Positions 1-8,996 of a stretch of DNA of 64,000 nt are shown here, piece by piece. Both the position numbers and the translations under genes were made by a program. The stretch is taken from positions 1 through 64,000 of IMG/VR virus record IMGVR_UViG_3300048919_000070, one strand, 5' to 3'. Each line of letters begins with the position of its first letter. Within the stretch, counting starts at the first letter, position 1. A model generated the notes under the pieces. That model ran no database searches, had not been told where the DNA came from, and worked only from the letters and a program-made list of their open reading frames with translations. Origin of the DNA: a virus.

Positions 1-1008
1 CTGGGACATGAAGAACTCTTCCCATGGGTCTTCTTGCGACACCCAGTTTTTCGAGAAGATTTCCATCGCCTTCCAGCCAGCGCGGCCGTCTTTGATGGCG
101 CCGAAACAACGAACACCGGAGAACACTGCTGGCGCGATGCCGAAGACTTCGGACGGCTCCAGGAAGTATTTCTGCGCGTTGGTTTCCGCATCCAGGTAGG
201 TCGCTTCGTAGATCCAGATACGGATTTCGCCAGCGCCGTTCAGACCGGACACGCGGCCAACGAACTCCAGACCTTCGAACTGATCCAGCAGACGGGTGAT
301 CTGAGTATCGGAACCGCCGAGACGGGTATCCATCAGACCGCCCAGGCCTACCAGCAGTTCTTTGTGGGCTTTGAAGTACGCGTTATACGCATCGCGGCCG
401 AAGTAGACATCGACGATTCGCGCGCCAGATTCGGTGTTAGCGATACGGCGCAGCGCGGAGATGTCGCCCATAGGGTCGGCACCAGCAGCGCTCCAGTCAG
501 ATACCAGCGTCAGTCCGGCGTTACGCGGGAACACAACGGTACGGGTCGGATACTTCTCGCCGGAGATAGTGACTTGCGCGTTCTTCGCGGCTTCACATGC
601 CAGCCATTCGAAACGGTTGTAGATGCGTTGTTTCTGCTGCGCCGCCAGGTCGGCCACGATGATGTCGTGACGCTGCTGGTTGGTGTACGAACCGGACACC
701 ATAGTTTCACCCGGCATACGCATCAGCGGGGCATTGATGTCGACTTCGTCTTTCTCCTTGATGTACGCAGGAGCCAGGGAGTCGGCAGTGTAGCCTTCGC
801 GGCGGTTGATCCAGCCTTGCACGTTAGGCGCAACGAATGGAGCAACACGACGGTAGTTGGTGTTCACACGTTCGAAGAAAATCTTATCCGTTTCGAAATA
901 GATCGAACGGCCATAGAAGCCTAAGAACAGGGAGAACGGGACTTTGATTTTGCGAATAACGCCGCCCGCGGTCTGCGTATCCCAAGGGTTGACGACTTGA
1001 TCGGACAT
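1..1008 (-). CDS. Major capsid protein, lambda gpE-like (3' end missing)
   Basis: The frame is open from an ATG at 1008 to the window edge, giving 336 residues without a stop, so the gene is cut by the window. It begins MSDQVVNPWDTQTAGG and contains INAPLMRMPGE and FGRDAYNAYF, and ends near the edge with ISFSKNWV-like text (actually EIFSKNWVSQEDPWEEFF), as in the lambda gpE family (phage capsid E). The ATG has AGGGGA about 8 nt upstream. By family, hundreds of copies form the icosahedral shell. It is the last gene seen of a head operon that runs terminase, connector, portal, protease/scaffold, decoration, capsid. Most of a typical ~340-residue gpE is present. Confidence 0.9.
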   Translation of the reverse strand, partial: MSDQVVNPWDTQTAGGVIRKIKVPFSLFLGFYGRSIYFETDKIFFERVNTNYRRVAPFVAPNVQGWINRREGYTADSLAPAYIKEKDEVDINAPLMRMPGETMVSGSYTNQQRHDIIVADLAAQQKQRIYNRFEWLACEAAKNAQVTISGEKYPTRTVVFPRNAGLTLVSDWSAAGADPMGDISALRRIANTESGARIVDVYFGRDAYNAYFKAHKELLVGLGGLMDTRLGGSDTQITRLLDQFEGLEFVGRVSGLNGAGEIRIWIYEATYLDAETNAQKYFLEPSEVFGIAPAVFSGVRCFGAIKDGRAGWKAMEIFSKNWVSQEDPWEEFFMSQ

Positions 1009-1040
1009 TCTGAATTCCCCTATTACCCGATAATCGGTAA

Positions 1041-1059
1041 ACGCCCGATCATCGGGCGT
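1041..1059 (-). other. Hairpin between decoration and capsid genes
   Basis: ACGCCCGAT and ATCGGGCGT form a perfect inverted repeat around one base (7-bp stem, 5-nt loop as RNA). A related imperfect repeat, CCGATAATCGG, lies just beside it at about 1027-1037. No U-tract follows on the minus strand, so it is more likely an mRNA processing or stabilising element setting capsid expression than a terminator. Confidence 0.4.
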
Positions 1060-1076
1060 CCATGTTTATGATTGCG

Positions 1077-1478
1077 TTAGCCTAACAGACGGCCGACGAA
1101 AATGTTAGACCCTGCGTATGCAAAAGCCAGACGGCGTTTGTCGTAGGTGTCAATGGACGCTGGCCACACCAGCGCTTCGTGGTTCGGCGCACCTGAATCA
1201 TAAACCTGAATGTGGTCGCCGCCAACCGTCGGCTGCGCGGTAAAACCGACAGGAACGGTTTCGTCGCCAGTACCGGCCGGATTGTACTTGATGTACTGGC
1301 CATTGGTTTTATTCAGCGCCACCACTTCGTATTTTTTATACTCAACGGTGTTCGCCCCGCCCGCCACGCCGCTGGACGTGTGTTTCGGATATTCGCCAGC
1401 CCAAAGCTGTTGCGGTTTGACGCCGTCCCAGTTTGAGTTACCGGCCAGATCATCCGGTTCGTAAATTGCTTGTACCAT
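1077..1478 (-). CDS. Head decoration protein, lambda gpD-like
   Basis: 133 residues, start ATG 1478 with GGAGAAG upstream. Position between the protease/scaffold gene and the capsid gene, size and text (MVQAIYEPDDLAG, YEVVALNKTNGQYIKYNP, ending AYAGSNIFVGRLL) fit the HDPD/gpD decoration family, which stabilises the expanded head at capsid three-fold sites. Lambda gpD is 110 residues, so this one is slightly longer. No catalytic features are expected. A hairpin at 1041-1059 separates it from the capsid gene. Confidence 0.85.
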   Translation of the reverse strand: MVQAIYEPDDLAGNSNWDGVKPQQLWAGEYPKHTSSGVAGGANTVEYKKYEVVALNKTNGQYIKYNPAGTGDETVPVGFTAQPTVGGDHIQVYDSGAPNHEALVWPASIDTYDKRRLAFAYAGSNIFVGRLLG

Positions 1479-1512
1479 TTCTCTTCTCCGTCAGGTCAGT
1501 GGACCGGTTGGC

Positions 1513-1938
1513 TTACGCGGTTTTCATTTCATCCGGGATCAGCGCCAGGATGTCGGCCATGCGGTTCTCTTCGCTGGCTTTTTCCTGGTTAGGCTTGATC
1601 TCAGGGTTTTTGGTGTCTTCCATTGCCTTAGCGAAGGTATTGGAACCGTCGTTCTCAGCTTTGGTACCGTTTTTGGTTGGATCGGTTTCGGCCTTTTCAA
1701 CCGGAGCCGGTGCCGCCGGTGCGGTCACTTTATCCAGGATAGCGCAGCACATCTCAGACGACAGGTCAGTATCGTATGCGAGGAACGACGCTAAGTCGCT
1801 TTGTGCTGACGCATTCGCATGGGTGTTAATCGCTTTCATGCGGGCGCGCGATTCCAGTTCGATGGTTTTTGCATCGACCGGCGCTTCGGCCTGCGCTTCG
1901 GTAGTTGGCTTGTTGGTCACTTTTGCTGCATTAGACAT
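1513..1938 (-). CDS. Nested scaffold protein, Nu3-like internal start
   Basis: An in-frame ATG at 1938 (MSNAAKVTNKPT) is preceded by GAGGA with a 7-nt spacer, a near-ideal ribosome binding site inside the protease gene. It would make a 141-residue protein identical to the C-terminal scaffold domain. Lambda does the same with Nu3 inside gene C. The product is hydrophilic and Ala/Glu/Lys-rich, as expected for a scaffold. Translation from this start is inferred from the site only. Confidence 0.6.
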   Translation of the reverse strand: MSNAAKVTNKPTTEAQAEAPVDAKTIELESRARMKAINTHANASAQSDLASFLAYDTDLSSEMCCAILDKVTAPAAPAPVEKAETDPTKNGTKAENDGSNTFAKAMEDTKNPEIKPNQEKASEENRMADILALIPDEMKTA

Positions 1939-2856
1939 ATCGTCTTCCTCGTCATCATTTTCGTCGAAGGGATCATACCCGTCAGCCATTCTTGACATCG
2001 CGGTAAGAATCTCTGCCGATGGATCGTTAATTGCGTCAATCAGTTTTAACTCTACCGCTTGTTCTGCCGTGTAGCAATCCGCCTCGGTAGCCAGGACAGA
2101 TTCTAGTGTGATTCCCCGACCTTCTGCAACGGTTTCGGCGAAATCCTGTCGAATCTCTTCCAGTCGCGCTTCGGTCTTTTCCTTCACATCCGGATCCAAT
2201 TTTTCGAATTGGTTGCCATCCACTTTGTGTTTACCGGCGTACATGAGCGTGACTTTCATGCCGATCGAGTCCATAAGTTCAGACACGTCGATGTGCATGG
2301 TCATCGCACCAACGGAGCCGGCCCCGCCACTTGGGGTCGACACCAGCTTGTCTACCTGGGAGCCTAACCAGTAGGCCGCCGAATAGCAACGCGAGTCGAT
2401 GATACCCATCGTCGGGGTTTCCATGGCTGCAATGATGGCGCCCGCTTCCGCGCAGCCGGATACTTCCCCGCCGCCGGAGTTGATGTCGTACACGATCAGC
2501 TGTACGTCGGGATCGGCATCCGCCATCATCGACATTTTGGAAATGTACTGATAGCCAGTCACCCACCCCCACGAACCGCCGAAGCGATTAATCAGCATCC
2601 CGTGAATAGGAATAACCGCCACGCCTCCGGCAAAAGCATACGGCTTTTCGTTAATCTCCGGCTGCATACCATAGGCGGCGACCACTTCCGCTTTCCATGT
2701 TGCATACAGCGCTTCTTCGTCTGCGCGTTCTTCCGGTGTCAGCGCCAGGAACCGGCCGAGGTCGATATCCATTGACGCTTCCGGAACCGCCAGTAATGGC
2801 TGCAGGCTGATACGTCTGGCCACGGCCTGAGCGATGGTCGTATTAATTTGAGGCAT
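1513..2856 (-). CDS. Head maturation protease (S49/SppA type) with C-terminal scaffold, lambda gpC-like
   Basis: 447 residues from the ATG at 2856; an upstream in-frame ATG at 2937 lies deep inside the portal gene and is less likely. It overlaps the portal stop by 14 nt. Residues about 75-260 are an S49 peptidase: VAVIPIHGML, the oxyanion region INSGGGEV, CYSAAYWL with probable nucleophile Ser159, and AGKHKVDGN with probable base Lys211. The last ~140 residues are Ala/Glu/Lys-rich and lack the protease fold, like the scaffold part of lambda gpC. Known role of the family: assembles inside the prohead, cleaves scaffold and portal ends, then is lost. The scaffold portion probably also has its own start at 1938. 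Confidence 0.88.
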   Translation of the reverse strand: MPQINTTIAQAVARRISLQPLLAVPEASMDIDLGRFLALTPEERADEEALYATWKAEVVAAYGMQPEINEKPYAFAGGVAVIPIHGMLINRFGGSWGWVTGYQYISKMSMMADADPDVQLIVYDINSGGGEVSGCAEAGAIIAAMETPTMGIIDSRCYSAAYWLGSQVDKLVSTPSGGAGSVGAMTMHIDVSELMDSIGMKVTLMYAGKHKVDGNQFEKLDPDVKEKTEARLEEIRQDFAETVAEGRGITLESVLATEADCYTAEQAVELKLIDAINDPSAEILTAMSRMADGYDPFDENDDEEDDMSNAAKVTNKPTTEAQAEAPVDAKTIELESRARMKAINTHANASAQSDLASFLAYDTDLSSEMCCAILDKVTAPAAPAPVEKAETDPTKNGTKAENDGSNTFAKAMEDTKNPEIKPNQEKASEENRMADILALIPDEMKTA

Positions 2857-4489
2857 CTGCGTTTTCCTTCTGGTCCTGGGTATCGTTGTTAGACATGGTC
2901 TGCTGACGGTCATTCGCCCCAGGCTTCGTTGCTTCACTGGAGAATGTCAGGCCAGCGGCCTTAATCAATTTCTCTTCTTTCTGACGCTGGCGCACCACGT
3001 CTTTGAAGTACATGCCGAGGTTCGCGGCTTCTTTGTCGTAGGTGGAGAAGCCTGCAGCAACGCGCATAACGGCCGCCTGAGTTTCTTTGACCTCGTCAAT
3101 CTGGCCACGTCCGGCGCCAATCCACAGACAACCGGTCAGCGCTTGCTTAACGAGCGGAGCATACAGGATCGATGGCTTCATTCCCACTGGCATCGGTAGG
3201 TTGCCCGCGTTCCAGTCTTCCTCTAGATACAGGTCGTACACTTCACCGGCCATGCGGTCAGCGATGGTTTTCTTCTTCGCTTGCATACGCTTGTGCGTCA
3301 GGTTCATGGCCGCGCGGGCAGACGAATAGTTCGTCTTAGAGAAGTCGCGGGCGAACTCTTCATACGAATAGCCGAGCGATGCCGCGATATGGCGAATCAG
3401 GGAGATCTCAAACTCGGTACCGACACCGCCTGGCGTACCTAACTGCTGCATGTTCAGTTTCGTGTTCGGGAACAGAACCGGAATGCTGGCGCCGTCGATC
3501 GTCAGGTTATTCGCTCCGCCCATGTACTCCTGCAGGCGGGACATGAACTGGCCGAGATATTCTTCCATGCCGAGTGAGTTTCCGCCCATGGCACCAGCAA
3601 GCATTTCCATTGGCAGTTCCGATTCCATCGTGGCCGCGTAGCTGGCTTTGATGACGGCGTTCTGCAGAGTGATGTCCTGGAACCGACGGGTCATTCGCAT
3701 CTGTTTCAGCGCGGCCACCATTTCAGACAGACCGCGAGTCTGGCCTGGAAGGTCGCGTTCGCAGATATGGACAAGCATTTTGCGCCCCCACGGCTTTTCT
3801 GCTTCGACTCGCTGCCATGTCACCTGTTGTGTCGTGCTGTACGGGTCGCCCATGTAGCCGTTTCGGATGTGGTAGGCGATAGGGCGTTCATACATGTCCA
3901 GTTCGACACCGCGGCGAAGACGCAACGTATCGGGGCCATTGTCGGGGTTACAGAGCCGGTCCGGGGCGATTAACTGGATGGCCGTGTTAAGCGGGCGGCC
4001 AAGTTGGCGAATCCATTCGGACGAGAAAATGATCTCGCCGGAATAGACGTGGGACGCCAGGCCAAGGCGAATCAGGCTTGACAGCGTATCGCGGCGAGTG
4101 GCGTCCAGATAGTTAGCGCGGGATTCAGCCAGTAGGTTGAAGCGACCTTCCACGGCCATGGAGAATTCTTCTTCCCACGCATCGTCGAAGCGCGGGTCGA
4201 TAGTTTTCAACACGTCGATATTCGGCTGCGCGATCAGCATGTAGCTGGCGCCGACGATACTGTCGCGGGTGGAGTGCAACACGCCGGACAGATAGCCGTC
4301 GTTCATCATGGCGTCGCGGCTGCGGTCATCCGTGATTTTCTTGGCGCCGTTCACCAGCGTATCCGGAGAGCCGCCGTATGGTTGCCAGCGCGCCATCTCG
4401 CGGGACATGATTTTAGCGCCTTCCAGTCCACCGCCGCCAAGTGCCATTGGCACCATCGCGTTCGACTCGGCGAGAGATAATTTTTTCAC
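2843..4489 (-). CDS. Portal protein, lambda gpB-like
   Basis: 548 residues with a GTG start at 4489, chosen because AAGGGG lies 7 nt upstream; the first internal ATG (codon 12) has no such site. The text KIMSREMARWQPYGGSPD, SRDAMMNDGYLSGVLHS, QLIAPDRLCNP and FARDFSKTNYSSARAAMN is typical of the lambda-family portal (PF05136). The family forms a dodecameric ring at one capsid vertex through which DNA enters and leaves, and binds the terminase and gpW. The length is close to lambda gpB (533). It lies between the gpW-like gene and the protease gene, the lambda order. Confidence 0.93.
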   Translation of the reverse strand: MKKLSLAESNAMVPMALGGGGLEGAKIMSREMARWQPYGGSPDTLVNGAKKITDDRSRDAMMNDGYLSGVLHSTRDSIVGASYMLIAQPNIDVLKTIDPRFDDAWEEEFSMAVEGRFNLLAESRANYLDATRRDTLSSLIRLGLASHVYSGEIIFSSEWIRQLGRPLNTAIQLIAPDRLCNPDNGPDTLRLRRGVELDMYERPIAYHIRNGYMGDPYSTTQQVTWQRVEAEKPWGRKMLVHICERDLPGQTRGLSEMVAALKQMRMTRRFQDITLQNAVIKASYAATMESELPMEMLAGAMGGNSLGMEEYLGQFMSRLQEYMGGANNLTIDGASIPVLFPNTKLNMQQLGTPGGVGTEFEISLIRHIAASLGYSYEEFARDFSKTNYSSARAAMNLTHKRMQAKKKTIADRMAGEVYDLYLEEDWNAGNLPMPVGMKPSILYAPLVKQALTGCLWIGAGRGQIDEVKETQAAVMRVAAGFSTYDKEAANLGMYFKDVVRQRQKEEKLIKAAGLTFSSEATKPGANDRQQTMSNNDTQDQKENADASN

Positions 4490-4499
4490 TGTCTTCCCC

Positions 4500-4757
4500 T
4501 TAGAAGATGAATCGGAACGCTTTCTGCGGCTGCGAGGCTGGCGTACAAATGCAGCCGTTTTCGCGCATGTACGACAGCAGCGTTTGAATGTACTGGTTCA
4601 GCGCCTGACGGTTTGCCGCGGTGAATTCCACGCGCTCGCCGTTCTGGTCTACCACGACACGCACTGCGCCGCCCGTCACCAACTGGCTATACGCCTTTCG
4701 TGCATCCGCCAGCATGTCCTGCAGTTCTTCGCAGGTAAGTCCAGAACAATCAAACAT
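4500..4757 (-). CDS. gpW-like head-tail connector
   Basis: 85 residues, ATG 4757. It lies between the large terminase and portal genes, the exact place of lambda gpW (68 residues). The text LTCEELQDMLADARKAYSQL followed by VRVVVDQNGERVEFTAANR matches the gpW helix/beta-hairpin/helix pattern. The last ~20 residues, with two Cys, extend beyond lambda gpW. Role by family: binds the portal after packaging and keeps DNA in the head while tails join. Confidence 0.8.
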   Translation of the reverse strand: MFDCSGLTCEELQDMLADARKAYSQLVTGGAVRVVVDQNGERVEFTAANRQALNQYIQTLLSYMRENGCICTPASQPQKAFRFIF

Positions 4758-4765
4758 AAATCCCC

Positions 4766-6844
4766 CTAAGCCATTTCCGAACCGAATTTAGCGAAATCAT
4801 AGCGGGAAGCGGGCGCGCGGACAATCGCGCCTTTCTCTGTTATGAGTTCGACCATGATATTTTTCTCCCACTCTTCCGCCCACAGCGGCGGCCGGTCCCA
4901 CTGAATGTGTTCAATGCCGATGTAAGGGGAGATGGCACCGGCGATGCAGTATACGCCTAAGTCCCATGCTTCGTTTCGCTCGCTGTTCGGGTTCTCCCAC
5001 CCCTTCGGTGTGCGTACCTCCACGCAGAGTTCACGGTAATAGTCGTCGGACAGCCAGTCCGGATGAACGACCATGCCTTTGCCTGGCGTCATCACCCCCA
5101 GTCGGCCGTCGAACATATCTTTAACCAGGTTGGTGTTGATCAGCAGCACCGGAATTTCCCCGCGCGCGTTGGCGTAACGGTCTTTACGGGTGGAATCCGG
5201 ATACGTCAGCGCCACGCGTGGGGTGTTCGGGGTGTTGCGCCCTTTAATCAGCAGGAATCGCCCGCCCAGTCCATAATCTCCGCTGTTCAACTGACGGTAA
5301 TAATTATACGCGTTAGCTGTCACGCCCGCGCGGCCGCCGGAGTCACAAACGGTCAGTTTGACGGCCATGTGGCCAATGCCGCCTTCCAGTGGGTACTTCG
5401 CGCGGATGACCTGACGCGTGATGGTGTGCCAGTCGTCCAGGTACCCTGCAGGATCGAGCGGTTCCGGATCCCCGTTGTCGTCTAGTCGCTGGTCGTTCTT
5501 CACGATGTCGAACCGGTCAATCAGCACCTGATCAAACGGTTGTCCGGGACGGATGCCCCACACCTGCACCACGAATTTCGACTTCTGGACGTCGATGGTG
5601 GCCATCAGGAACCGGACGTCGTTCGGCACCTGCTTAACCGGCAACGAGATGGCCATGGCCTTAATGCTATCCGGCGACCGGACCGACCGCATAGATTTCG
5701 GCAGGTATGGCATACCCATGTCCGTGTTCCAGAACTTTTTCAATGCCTCTTCCGACATCGTGCGCTGGTACTCGTCCTCGGCGTTCAGGTAGTAGAACAC
5801 CAGCTTTTCCCACGTCACGAATGCGGCGGCCACGCCTTTCAGCCAGTACGAAGCGATAAGGTTATCCGGTACCTCGCCGACCAGTTGGCCATTTTCGATG
5901 CGCATACCTTCCGGCACCCATATACCCCATTGCTGCATTTCTCGGCGGTCTTTGTAGTCGATCAGGCTCCCGCACTCAGGGCAGATCATCTGGACGGTAC
6001 GGGCTTTCTCCAGGTTGGTCGGCTTCGTCTTATCCCACGTCAGCAGTTCGAACCGGCCTTCGAAATACTCTTCGCAGTGCGGGCATGGCCAGAACCACAA
6101 ACGGCGGTCGCCGCGGTTATACAGGTTGGCGATACCATCGCACGGTGGCGCTTCGTGTGGGCTGCGGGCAATCCACTTCGGGTCGATAATCGGCATAGAC
6201 GGCGAGGACTCCGCCATGCACATGGCCATGGAGCCGAACGTGGTGGTACGTTTTGAGCCGAGGTCGAACGGGGAGCCTTCGCCGCCCACGTCCATCGGGA
6301 ATCGGTCATAGTCGGTCATCAAAACTCGCCCGATTGGACGACCCGCCAATTCACCTGGCGCCGGATGCGACAGCGACAGGATGGTGCCGTTTTTGAAGTG
6401 TTTGTCGAACACGTTATCCGCGTCACGCCCTTTCAAAAGCTGCTCGCCGACTTTCTTCGAATGCAGCATAAGACGGTCGATACGACGAATGGAGAAGTCA
6501 CGGGCAAGGTTGTGCGTCGGGTTGTAGATGATCATGTCCATCGGGTCGACGATGGTGGTATACAGCGTGGTATTCAGGATCATGGAGTCCGTCTTACCCG
6601 TCTGCGCCGACATCATCAGCGCCATGGCAATTTTCGTCCTGCTGGTAAACATGTCCATCGGCTCAACCATGTACGGGGTTTCCGAGTTCTTCCATGGTCC
6701 GATGTATGCACCTGGCTGGTAGACGTACCGGTATTTCATCGCCGCCTGCGAAACGGAGATACGTTCCGGCGCGCGGATGGTGTCTACCAGGTCAAGAAAG
6801 ACGTCGTACAGCGAATCGAAGGTCTTAGAGTTCGTCGTTTTCAT
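4766..6844 (-). CDS. Terminase large subunit, lambda gpA-like
   Basis: 692 residues (lambda gpA 641). ATPase motifs are an atypical Walker A, MSAQTGKTD (about residues 78-86), and Walker B RVLMTDYDRF. Two CxxC pairs, CPHC and CPEC, form a likely zinc site between the ATPase and nuclease parts. The nuclease half contains MATIDVQKSKF and TVCDSGGRAG, which carry the acidic residues of the family. It uses ATP to pump DNA into the prohead and cuts concatemers. The start overlaps the end of the small subunit gene by 20 nt, suggesting translational coupling. Confidence 0.93.
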   Translation of the reverse strand: MKTTNSKTFDSLYDVFLDLVDTIRAPERISVSQAAMKYRYVYQPGAYIGPWKNSETPYMVEPMDMFTSRTKIAMALMMSAQTGKTDSMILNTTLYTTIVDPMDMIIYNPTHNLARDFSIRRIDRLMLHSKKVGEQLLKGRDADNVFDKHFKNGTILSLSHPAPGELAGRPIGRVLMTDYDRFPMDVGGEGSPFDLGSKRTTTFGSMAMCMAESSPSMPIIDPKWIARSPHEAPPCDGIANLYNRGDRRLWFWPCPHCEEYFEGRFELLTWDKTKPTNLEKARTVQMICPECGSLIDYKDRREMQQWGIWVPEGMRIENGQLVGEVPDNLIASYWLKGVAAAFVTWEKLVFYYLNAEDEYQRTMSEEALKKFWNTDMGMPYLPKSMRSVRSPDSIKAMAISLPVKQVPNDVRFLMATIDVQKSKFVVQVWGIRPGQPFDQVLIDRFDIVKNDQRLDDNGDPEPLDPAGYLDDWHTITRQVIRAKYPLEGGIGHMAVKLTVCDSGGRAGVTANAYNYYRQLNSGDYGLGGRFLLIKGRNTPNTPRVALTYPDSTRKDRYANARGEIPVLLINTNLVKDMFDGRLGVMTPGKGMVVHPDWLSDDYYRELCVEVRTPKGWENPNSERNEAWDLGVYCIAGAISPYIGIEHIQWDRPPLWAEEWEKNIMVELITEKGAIVRAPASRYDFAKFGSEMA

Positions 6845-7397
6845 CTTCTTCGTCCTTTAAGCGCTGGAATGCCCCGCCGAGGGTTTCGCGGGTCATATTA
6901 ATCAGGCTATCCATTTCCTGTACCAATGCTTCGCGCTGCTGCTCACTCAGGATTTCACGACGATCGATGGTGTCCTGCACCTGACGGACTCCGGTAACGA
7001 AGTTCTTCACCCACACGCCCAGCAGCATCTGAATCTGAGACGTCTCCCACAATTCCCCTTCTTCTCGGAGATAGGTCAGGCGGGCGCGCTTACCGTTCCA
7101 GAACTCCTTCGACAGCAGCGGAGGCAGGTCTTGCGGGTTCATGGTTCGAAGGCGTTCTTCGATAAACGCCGGATCGATGTCGCAGAGATATCCGGCGACG
7201 TCGCGCAATTTGTAGATAGGGTTTCCGTTTCGATTGGCGCATGGTTTCACTCCGGCATCGTGGATGTAGCGCGTCACCGTTCGACGGTCACGATCGAAGA
7301 TATCGGCCAGTTGTGAGATTGAACAGCCTTCGTGGATCATCGACCGCGTCTTTTCGTCGGGGCCGGCGTTCTTAATGTCTTTGCGATTGTCTGCCAT
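6825..7397 (-). CDS. Terminase small subunit, Nu1-like
   Basis: 190 residues, ATG 7397 with AAGGA upstream. The N-terminal third holds a helix-turn-helix (GCSISQLADIFDRDRRTVTRYIHDAGV), followed by a helical, coiled-coil-like stretch that would mediate oligomerisation. Position directly upstream of, and overlapping, the large subunit supports the call. It would recognise the packaging start site and recruit the large subunit. The C-terminus is strongly acidic and ends DEEDENDEL, a tail shared with several replication proteins of this phage. A terminator lies just upstream at 7414-7451. Confidence 0.82.
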   Translation of the reverse strand: MADNRKDIKNAGPDEKTRSMIHEGCSISQLADIFDRDRRTVTRYIHDAGVKPCANRNGNPIYKLRDVAGYLCDIDPAFIEERLRTMNPQDLPPLLSKEFWNGKRARLTYLREEGELWETSQIQMLLGVWVKNFVTGVRQVQDTIDRREILSEQQREALVQEMDSLINMTRETLGGAFQRLKDEEDENDEL

Positions 7398-7413
7398 GTC
7401 AGTCCTTAAAATG

Positions 7414-7451
7414 AAAAAAGACGCTGCCGATAATTTACGGCGAACGTCTTT
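7414..7451 (-). terminator. Intrinsic terminator after the replication operon
   Basis: On the minus strand AAAGACG, then an interrupted inner pairing CGCC/GGC(G), then CGTCTTTTTT. The stem is followed by a U-run. It lies between the end of the helicase gene (7470) and the start of the terminase small subunit, so it separates replication and head transcription units. Expression of the head genes then needs read-through or a promoter I did not recognise. Confidence 0.7.
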
Positions 7452-7469
7452 GTATTTGCAACGTGTGAT

Positions 7470-8996
7470 TTACAGCAAGTCGTCTTCGTCGGCCATGGCC
7501 GTTGCCCGCGCTGCCTCTTCCACTCGTTTCATCGTCGCTTCCCTGACCTTACGCTGCAGGTACCGGAGCCTGTTAAGCAGCGCCTGTTCGCCATCCTGTT
7601 TCTTCTTCAACGATTCCCATGTTCGCAGATCGTATGTGCCTTTGGAAAGCAGAAGGTGAACGAATACGCGTTCTTTCTGCCCCTGCCGGTCGAGTCGCCC
7701 GACGAACTGCAGGAAGTTTTCTAACGACGGGTGGATGTCGAAGAAACACATCTGATTGGTTGGCTTCTGCAGGTTAAGGCCGTGCGCTGCAGACTGCGGG
7801 TGTGCGATCAGCATCTTGATTTTTCCCGCATCCCATTTCTTCTTGTACTTCCCTTCCTTGTCAAGAACTGTAGCCCACGGGAACCGTTTTTTCAGGCGTT
7901 CCAGTGATTCTTCCCAATGGTACGCCAGCAGCAGCGGTTTGCCGTCGAGCTGGTCCAGCAGTTCTTCCAGTTCATCCAGCTTTTCATCGTGGAGGTAGTG
8001 GGGTCGGCGTTTCAGCACCATTTTGCCTTCACGGGTAGGGTGCGGCTCCTTCCACGTCTCATACACCATGCCGCTGGCCATCTGCAGCAGTTTGCCCCAA
8101 ACAGCCGCTGCATTATCGGCCACGATTTCGACCTCACCCAGTTCCAGGACGCTTTCTTTCTCCATCGTCTTGTACTGCTGCTCGAACGTCGCCGACATCG
8201 GCAGGATGTGTTCGACGAAGTGCGGGTCTTCCTTCTTGCCGGGTAAATACTCCGGTCCCATGACGAGGGTGATGTCAGAGATCTTTTTGTCGATTTCCGG
8301 TTTCAGTGTGTCGATGACTTCCCACTTGCGAGTGTAGTAGTCCTGGCGGAAATAGTCGTTCCGGTAGTGGGTGATAACCTTGCCGAGACGATCACCTGCG
8401 TCCAGAAGGGCGATCTGCGCGAACAGGCTTTCGTATCCTTCGGATGCCGGGGTGGCCGTCAGTTCGATAAGGCGTTCAATGTTGTTGAACTCCAGCAGCA
8501 GTTTTTTGAAGCGCTGCGACTTGTGGTCTTTGAACTTACTGGACTCGTCGATGATCACGCCGTCGTATGGCCAGTCTCTGCGCCAGTAATCGACGAGGGC
8601 CGGCACCATCTCCATGTTGACCATGTCCACCGACGTTTTACTGGTGCGCGAGCGGCGAAGCACCGCCTGCGTTTTGGTTTCCTTGGACGTTTCCGGCTCG
8701 TCGGACAGCACCGTATAGTCCAGCATAGCGAGGTGGCGCCACTCGGCGAACGTTTCTGGCCACGTCACACGGGACACGCGCAGCGGGGCGATAATCAGCC
8801 AGCGGTTAATCTCCAGGTTGGCCAGCGTATCGAACAGCACCGTACCGGCCACGGTCGATTTGCCGAGGCCGAGCGCCATCCACAGGCCGCATTTCTTCAC
8901 GCGCATGGCGAAGTCGATGGCCATTAGCTGATAATCGTGCTGGTGGTCGCGGGTGAGTTCCGCTGCTGCAGCGCGGGCATTAGCGTCGAAATACAT
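7470..8996 (-). CDS. SNF2-type DNA helicase/ATPase
   Basis: 508 residues, ATG 8996 with GGAGGA upstream. Superfamily 2 motifs in order: Q-like DYQLMAIDF, Walker A ALGLGKST (Lys46), IIAPLRV (Ia), VIIDESSKF (II, DESS instead of DEAH), ELTATPASEGYESLF (III), and VGRLDRQGQ near residue 435 (VI). This is the compact phage SNF2-like helicase usually paired with a VRR-NUC nuclease, as here: the start overlaps the nuclease gene by 17 nt. Likely role: DNA or fork remodelling in replication or recombination; the substrate is not shown. The C-terminus, ADEDDLL, is acidic. Confidence 0.88.
   Translation of the reverse strand: MYFDANARAAAAELTRDHQHDYQLMAIDFAMRVKKCGLWMALGLGKSTVAGTVLFDTLANLEINRWLIIAPLRVSRVTWPETFAEWRHLAMLDYTVLSDEPETSKETKTQAVLRRSRTSKTSVDMVNMEMVPALVDYWRRDWPYDGVIIDESSKFKDHKSQRFKKLLLEFNNIERLIELTATPASEGYESLFAQIALLDAGDRLGKVITHYRNDYFRQDYYTRKWEVIDTLKPEIDKKISDITLVMGPEYLPGKKEDPHFVEHILPMSATFEQQYKTMEKESVLELGEVEIVADNAAAVWGKLLQMASGMVYETWKEPHPTREGKMVLKRRPHYLHDEKLDELEELLDQLDGKPLLLAYHWEESLERLKKRFPWATVLDKEGKYKKKWDAGKIKMLIAHPQSAAHGLNLQKPTNQMCFFDIHPSLENFLQFVGRLDRQGQKERVFVHLLLSKGTYDLRTWESLKKKQDGEQALLNRLRYLQRKVREATMKRVEEAARATAMADEDDLL

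Noticed and set aside
1041-1059. Hairpin as transcription terminator before the capsid gene
   Set aside because: No U-run on the minus strand, and termination just before the most abundant protein would make little sense.
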